From assembly GCA_902786615.1 (NCBI GenBank), contig CADADE010000041.1, forward strand, positions 1 to 24,313: a DNA stretch of 24,313 bases, in the 5' to 3' direction. The position numbers and the translations under genes are program-made. Origin of the DNA: Oscillospiraceae bacterium (lineage in GTDB: Bacteria > Bacillota_A > Clostridia > Oscillospirales > Oscillospiraceae). Below are positions 22,048 through 24,313 of the stretch, in pieces; within the stretch, counting starts at the first letter, position 1, and each line of letters starts with the position of its first letter. Under the pieces are notes generated by a model. That model saw only the letters and a list, made by a program, of their open reading frames with translations. It did no database searches and had not been told where the DNA came from.

Positions 22048-23120
22048 GACGCGGCGGCACCTACTCCCCCCGCACGGAGGAGAACCACGGCGAACAGGGC
22101 TTCTGGCCCTCCTACGCCGATATGATGAGCGCGGTGGCGCTGATCCTGTTCTTTCTGATGCTGCTCAGCTATATCCAGAACCTCATCACCGGCAATGACC
22201 TCAGAAATACCCAGAACATGCTGAACGATACCCAGAGCCTGCTGAGCGACACCCGCTCCCAGGTCACCGCCGCCAAGGAGGAATACGCCCTCGCCCAGCG
22301 TGAGCTGCAGGGGCTGACCGCAGACCTCAACAGCAAGCAGGAGGAGCTGGAGTCCTACGCCATCCAGATCCGGAGCCAGACCGACCAGATCAAGGAGCAG
22401 GAAAAGCTCATCGGCGACCAGAAGGCCTATCTCGCCGCGGCCGACAATGAGATCCTGACCCTGCGCAGCCAGATGACCACCGTCGCGGCGCTGCGTGTGT
22501 CCGTGCTCAAGCAGATCACCGACAATCTGGTCAACGTCATCGGCGACGCCTCCAAGGTCTCCATCGGCGACAACGGCAACATTGTCCTCTCCGAGGGCGT
22601 GTTCTTCGATCTCGGCTCCTCGGCCCTCAAGCCGGAAAGCCTGAGCGTTCTCAACGAGCTGATCGACGCCTTCTCCGCCTTCCTCAGCGACGAAAACACC
22701 CTGCAATACGTCGACTCCATCGTCATTGCCGGTCACACCGACTCCACCGGCACCGAGGAGGATAACCGCATCCTGTCCACCGACCGCGCAAACTCCGTGC
22801 TGAGCTATCTGCTGGCCGGCAAGAACGGGCAGCTCGCCCCCTACGCCGGGTACTTCTGCTCCGCGGGCTACGGTGAGACCCGCCCCGTCGCAGACAACAG
22901 CACCTTCGCGGGTCAGGCCCAGAACCGCCGCATTGAGATTTCCATGATCATCAAGGACGAGACGGTGCTTGACATTGTGGAGCAGTACCTCGCCCTCGAG
23001 GTGCCGAGCTATTCCGCCGCAGCCGCGACGCCCGCGCCGACCCCGGCTCCGACCCCGGTCCCGACGCCGACGCCCAATCCCAGAGGCTCCGGCATCTTCA
23101 CCGTCTTCGACAGACAATAA
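22044..23120 (+). CDS. MotB/OmpA-family protein (ZorB-like) with proline-rich tail
   Basis: The 358-residue protein has one N-terminal membrane helix (about 28-47) preceded by FWPSYADMMSA; D26 is in the position of the proton-binding aspartate of MotB. A long coiled coil follows (about 52-145), then an OmpA-like peptidoglycan-binding domain (about 185-302) with FDLGSSALKPESLSVLNELI, IAGHTDSTGTEEDNRILSTD, RANSVLSYL and QNRRIEISM. After this is an unusual extension with TPAPTPAPTPVPTPTPNP (about 329-346). The likely role is the wall-anchored half of a proton-driven stator with the preceding gene. No ZorC, ZorD or ZorE follows; the next gene is convergent. Confidence 0.87.
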   Translation: MRRGGTYSPRTEENHGEQGFWPSYADMMSAVALILFFLMLLSYIQNLITGNDLRNTQNMLNDTQSLLSDTRSQVTAAKEEYALAQRELQGLTADLNSKQEELESYAIQIRSQTDQIKEQEKLIGDQKAYLAAADNEILTLRSQMTTVAALRVSVLKQITDNLVNVIGDASKVSIGDNGNIVLSEGVFFDLGSSALKPESLSVLNELIDAFSAFLSDENTLQYVDSIVIAGHTDSTGTEEDNRILSTDRANSVLSYLLAGKNGQLAPYAGYFCSAGYGETRPVADNSTFAGQAQNRRIEISMIIKDETVLDIVEQYLALEVPSYSAAAATPAPTPAPTPVPTPTPNPRGSGIFTVFDRQ

Positions 23121-23126
23121 ACGTAT

Positions 23127-23163
23127 AAAAAGAGCTCTTCGGGTTTTTCCGAAGGGCTCTTTT
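23127..23163. terminator. Bidirectional terminator
   Basis: AAAAGAGC-T-CTTCGG pairs with CCGAAG-G-GCTCTTTT. T-runs occur on both strands, so it serves both the MotB-like gene and the convergent spoIIQ candidate. Confidence 0.85.
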
Positions 23164-23186
23164 CATATAAGAATTACGCCTAAGAA

Positions 23187-23909
23187 TTACGCCGGGAGAT
23201 AGTCCAGCGGATCGACGCTCTCGCCGTCCAGATACATGGCAAAGTGCAGGTGCGTGCCCTGGCCGATCTCGCAGAGCGCCGTTGTTCCGACCGCGCCGAT
23301 CACGTCCCCGGCCATGATGAAGTCGCCGGGATTGACCGCCGGGACGGAGGCGAGGTTCGCATACACCGCCTGGGTGCCGTCGCCGTGATCGACCGTGACG
23401 ACCGTGCCGTAGAGGGCGTCCTCCTCCACGCTCTGCACGACGCCGGACATGGCGGCGCAGACGACCTCCCCGAGCGGCGCGAGGATGTCCACGCCCTCAT
23501 GGGTGCGCCAGTCGCGCAGCGTCACGTCGTAATGCAGATTCTGCACATCATGCACTCGCTCAAGCTCTCCCTCCACAGGCCAGCAGGGCGCGCTCAGCTC
23601 CGCCTCGTTCCAGACGGGCAGGGCCTCTTCCGCCTCGGCTTCCTCCATGACGGGCTCGGTCTCCTCCACAGGCGCCTCCGGGACAGCCATGACCTCGATC
23701 TTCGGGGCGGCTGCCTCCGGCGTGACAAGCACGGTCTCGATGCGGGCTTCGTTCAGGCTGAAATCGTTCAGGTCTTCCATAGTCTCATTTCCTGCGGTCA
23801 TCATCCAGGCGGAAAGCCCGATGACGGCAGCGCAGAGGAAAAGGACTATGTAGAAGCCCTTCCCCGTCAGAAATTCCTCCAGCCCATGGCCGGAGCTCTT
23901 GCTGTTCAT
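23187..23909 (-). CDS. spoIIQ: M23 (LytM) metallopeptidase, SpoIIQ candidate
   Basis: The 240-residue protein has one membrane helix (about 19-37), an acidic linker (about 60-105) and a LytM domain (about 108-238). H137 and D141 in THEGVDILAP and H220/H222 in THLHFAMYL preserve the zinc and catalytic residues, unlike the degenerate Bacillus SpoIIQ but like clostridial SpoIIQ. The layout, the WPVEGELERVHDVQNLHYD segment, the terminal DPLDYLP and a sigma-F-type promoter upstream support SpoIIQ, the forespore half of the engulfment channel with SpoIIIAH. AAGGAGG precedes the ATG by eight bases. An ordinary M23 wall hydrolase is the alternative. Confidence 0.82.
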   Translation of the reverse strand: MNSKSSGHGLEEFLTGKGFYIVLFLCAAVIGLSAWMMTAGNETMEDLNDFSLNEARIETVLVTPEAAAPKIEVMAVPEAPVEETEPVMEEAEAEEALPVWNEAELSAPCWPVEGELERVHDVQNLHYDVTLRDWRTHEGVDILAPLGEVVCAAMSGVVQSVEEDALYGTVVTVDHGDGTQAVYANLASVPAVNPGDFIMAGDVIGAVGTTALCEIGQGTHLHFAMYLDGESVDPLDYLPA

Positions 23910-23950
23910 TCTGTTTACCTCCTTGAACCAGTTGTTTGCCTTGCGATCCT

Positions 23951-23979
23951 ATTTTTGCCTGGCAAGGGAGGAAATATAC
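23951..23979 (-). promoter_or_regulatory. Sigma-F-type promoter of the spoIIQ candidate
   Basis: On the minus strand GTATA (23979-23975), a 15-base spacer and GGCAAAAAT (23959-23951). This agrees fully with the Bacillus sigma-F consensus GYATA-N15-GGnnAnAnT. No sigma-A boxes are seen here. Confidence 0.78.
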
Positions 23980-24007
23980 ACAGGGACTGTAAAAGATTTG
24001 CTCGATG

Positions 24008-24036
24008 AAAAAGGACAGGCTCCTTCGAGCCTGTCC
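24008..24036 (-). terminator. Terminator of eno
   Basis: On the minus strand GGACAGGCTC pairs perfectly with GAGCCTGTCC over GAAG, followed by TTTTT. It lies about 35 bases past the eno stop. Confidence 0.92.
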
Positions 24037-24069
24037 CAATGGTTTATGCGGTTTTGTTCTCCGAAGCGA

Positions 24070-24313
<244 letters not shown>

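Noticed and set aside
21139..23120. A complete Zorya defence system
   Set aside because: Only the ZorA/ZorB-like stator part is present. The flanking genes are pepF and a convergent SpoIIQ-like gene, and no ZorC, ZorD or ZorE candidate exists in the window.

Overview
The window looks like the chromosome of a spore-forming, GC-rich member of the Clostridia, probably an Oscillospirales/Oscillospiraceae-type gut Firmicute. That is an inference from several things: a complete spoIIAA-spoIIAB-sigF operon, a SpoIIQ-like gene behind a sigma-F-type promoter, a T-box in front of valS, a glycine riboswitch, a RpoB sequence of Firmicute type, and GC-rich palindromic intergenic repeats. I saw no phage, plasmid or transposase genes. 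Most genes are housekeeping; the novelty is in the intergenic space and in small accessory cassettes.

Layout. 1-2853 (-) is the 5' three quarters of rpoB, with its own promoter and no rplJL in front. 3405-4673 (+) is a Gpi18-like membrane glycosyltransferase; its last codons contain the promoter of a single-gene tRNA-Leu(GAG) unit. 5135-6978 (+) is a Phd/RelE-type toxin-antitoxin pair fused by overlapping frames to an Fe-S L-serine dehydratase gene. 6979-7842 has no protein gene; it holds a self-contained unassigned structured RNA unit and a MITE-like element with a target-site duplication. 7843-8979 (-) is an SprT-like protein and thiamine pyrophosphokinase. 9152-10838 (+) is a glycine riboswitch and an AGCS transporter. 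10891-12062 (+) is a zeta-toxin/UNAG-kinase-like gene overlapping a membrane-anchored unknown.

12111-17097 (-) is read right to left: T-box leader (Val specifier GTC), YcxB-like membrane protein, valS, terminator, spoIIAA, spoIIAB, sigF. 17100-19015 is an accessory patch between valS and pepF: a 27-bp direct repeat at both ends, three repeat modules, a fragment of a surface-repeat protein, and a DUF4160/DUF2442 gene pair between 44-bp direct repeats. 19082-20902 (+) is oligoendopeptidase F. 21057-23120 (+) is a two-gene MotA/MotB-like (ZorA/ZorB-like) stator pair. 23187-23979 (-) is the spoIIQ candidate with its sigma-F-type promoter, followed by the 3' end of eno (-) at the window edge.

How it fits together. 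sigF at 12111 encodes the sigma factor that should read the spoIIQ promoter at 23951, so two parts of the forespore programme lie about 11 kb apart. Valine supply (T-box), glycine (riboswitch) and serine (dehydratase) are each sensed or handled here. The stator-like pair lacks any visible flagellar or Zorya effector partner and is the most open-ended functional unit in the window.
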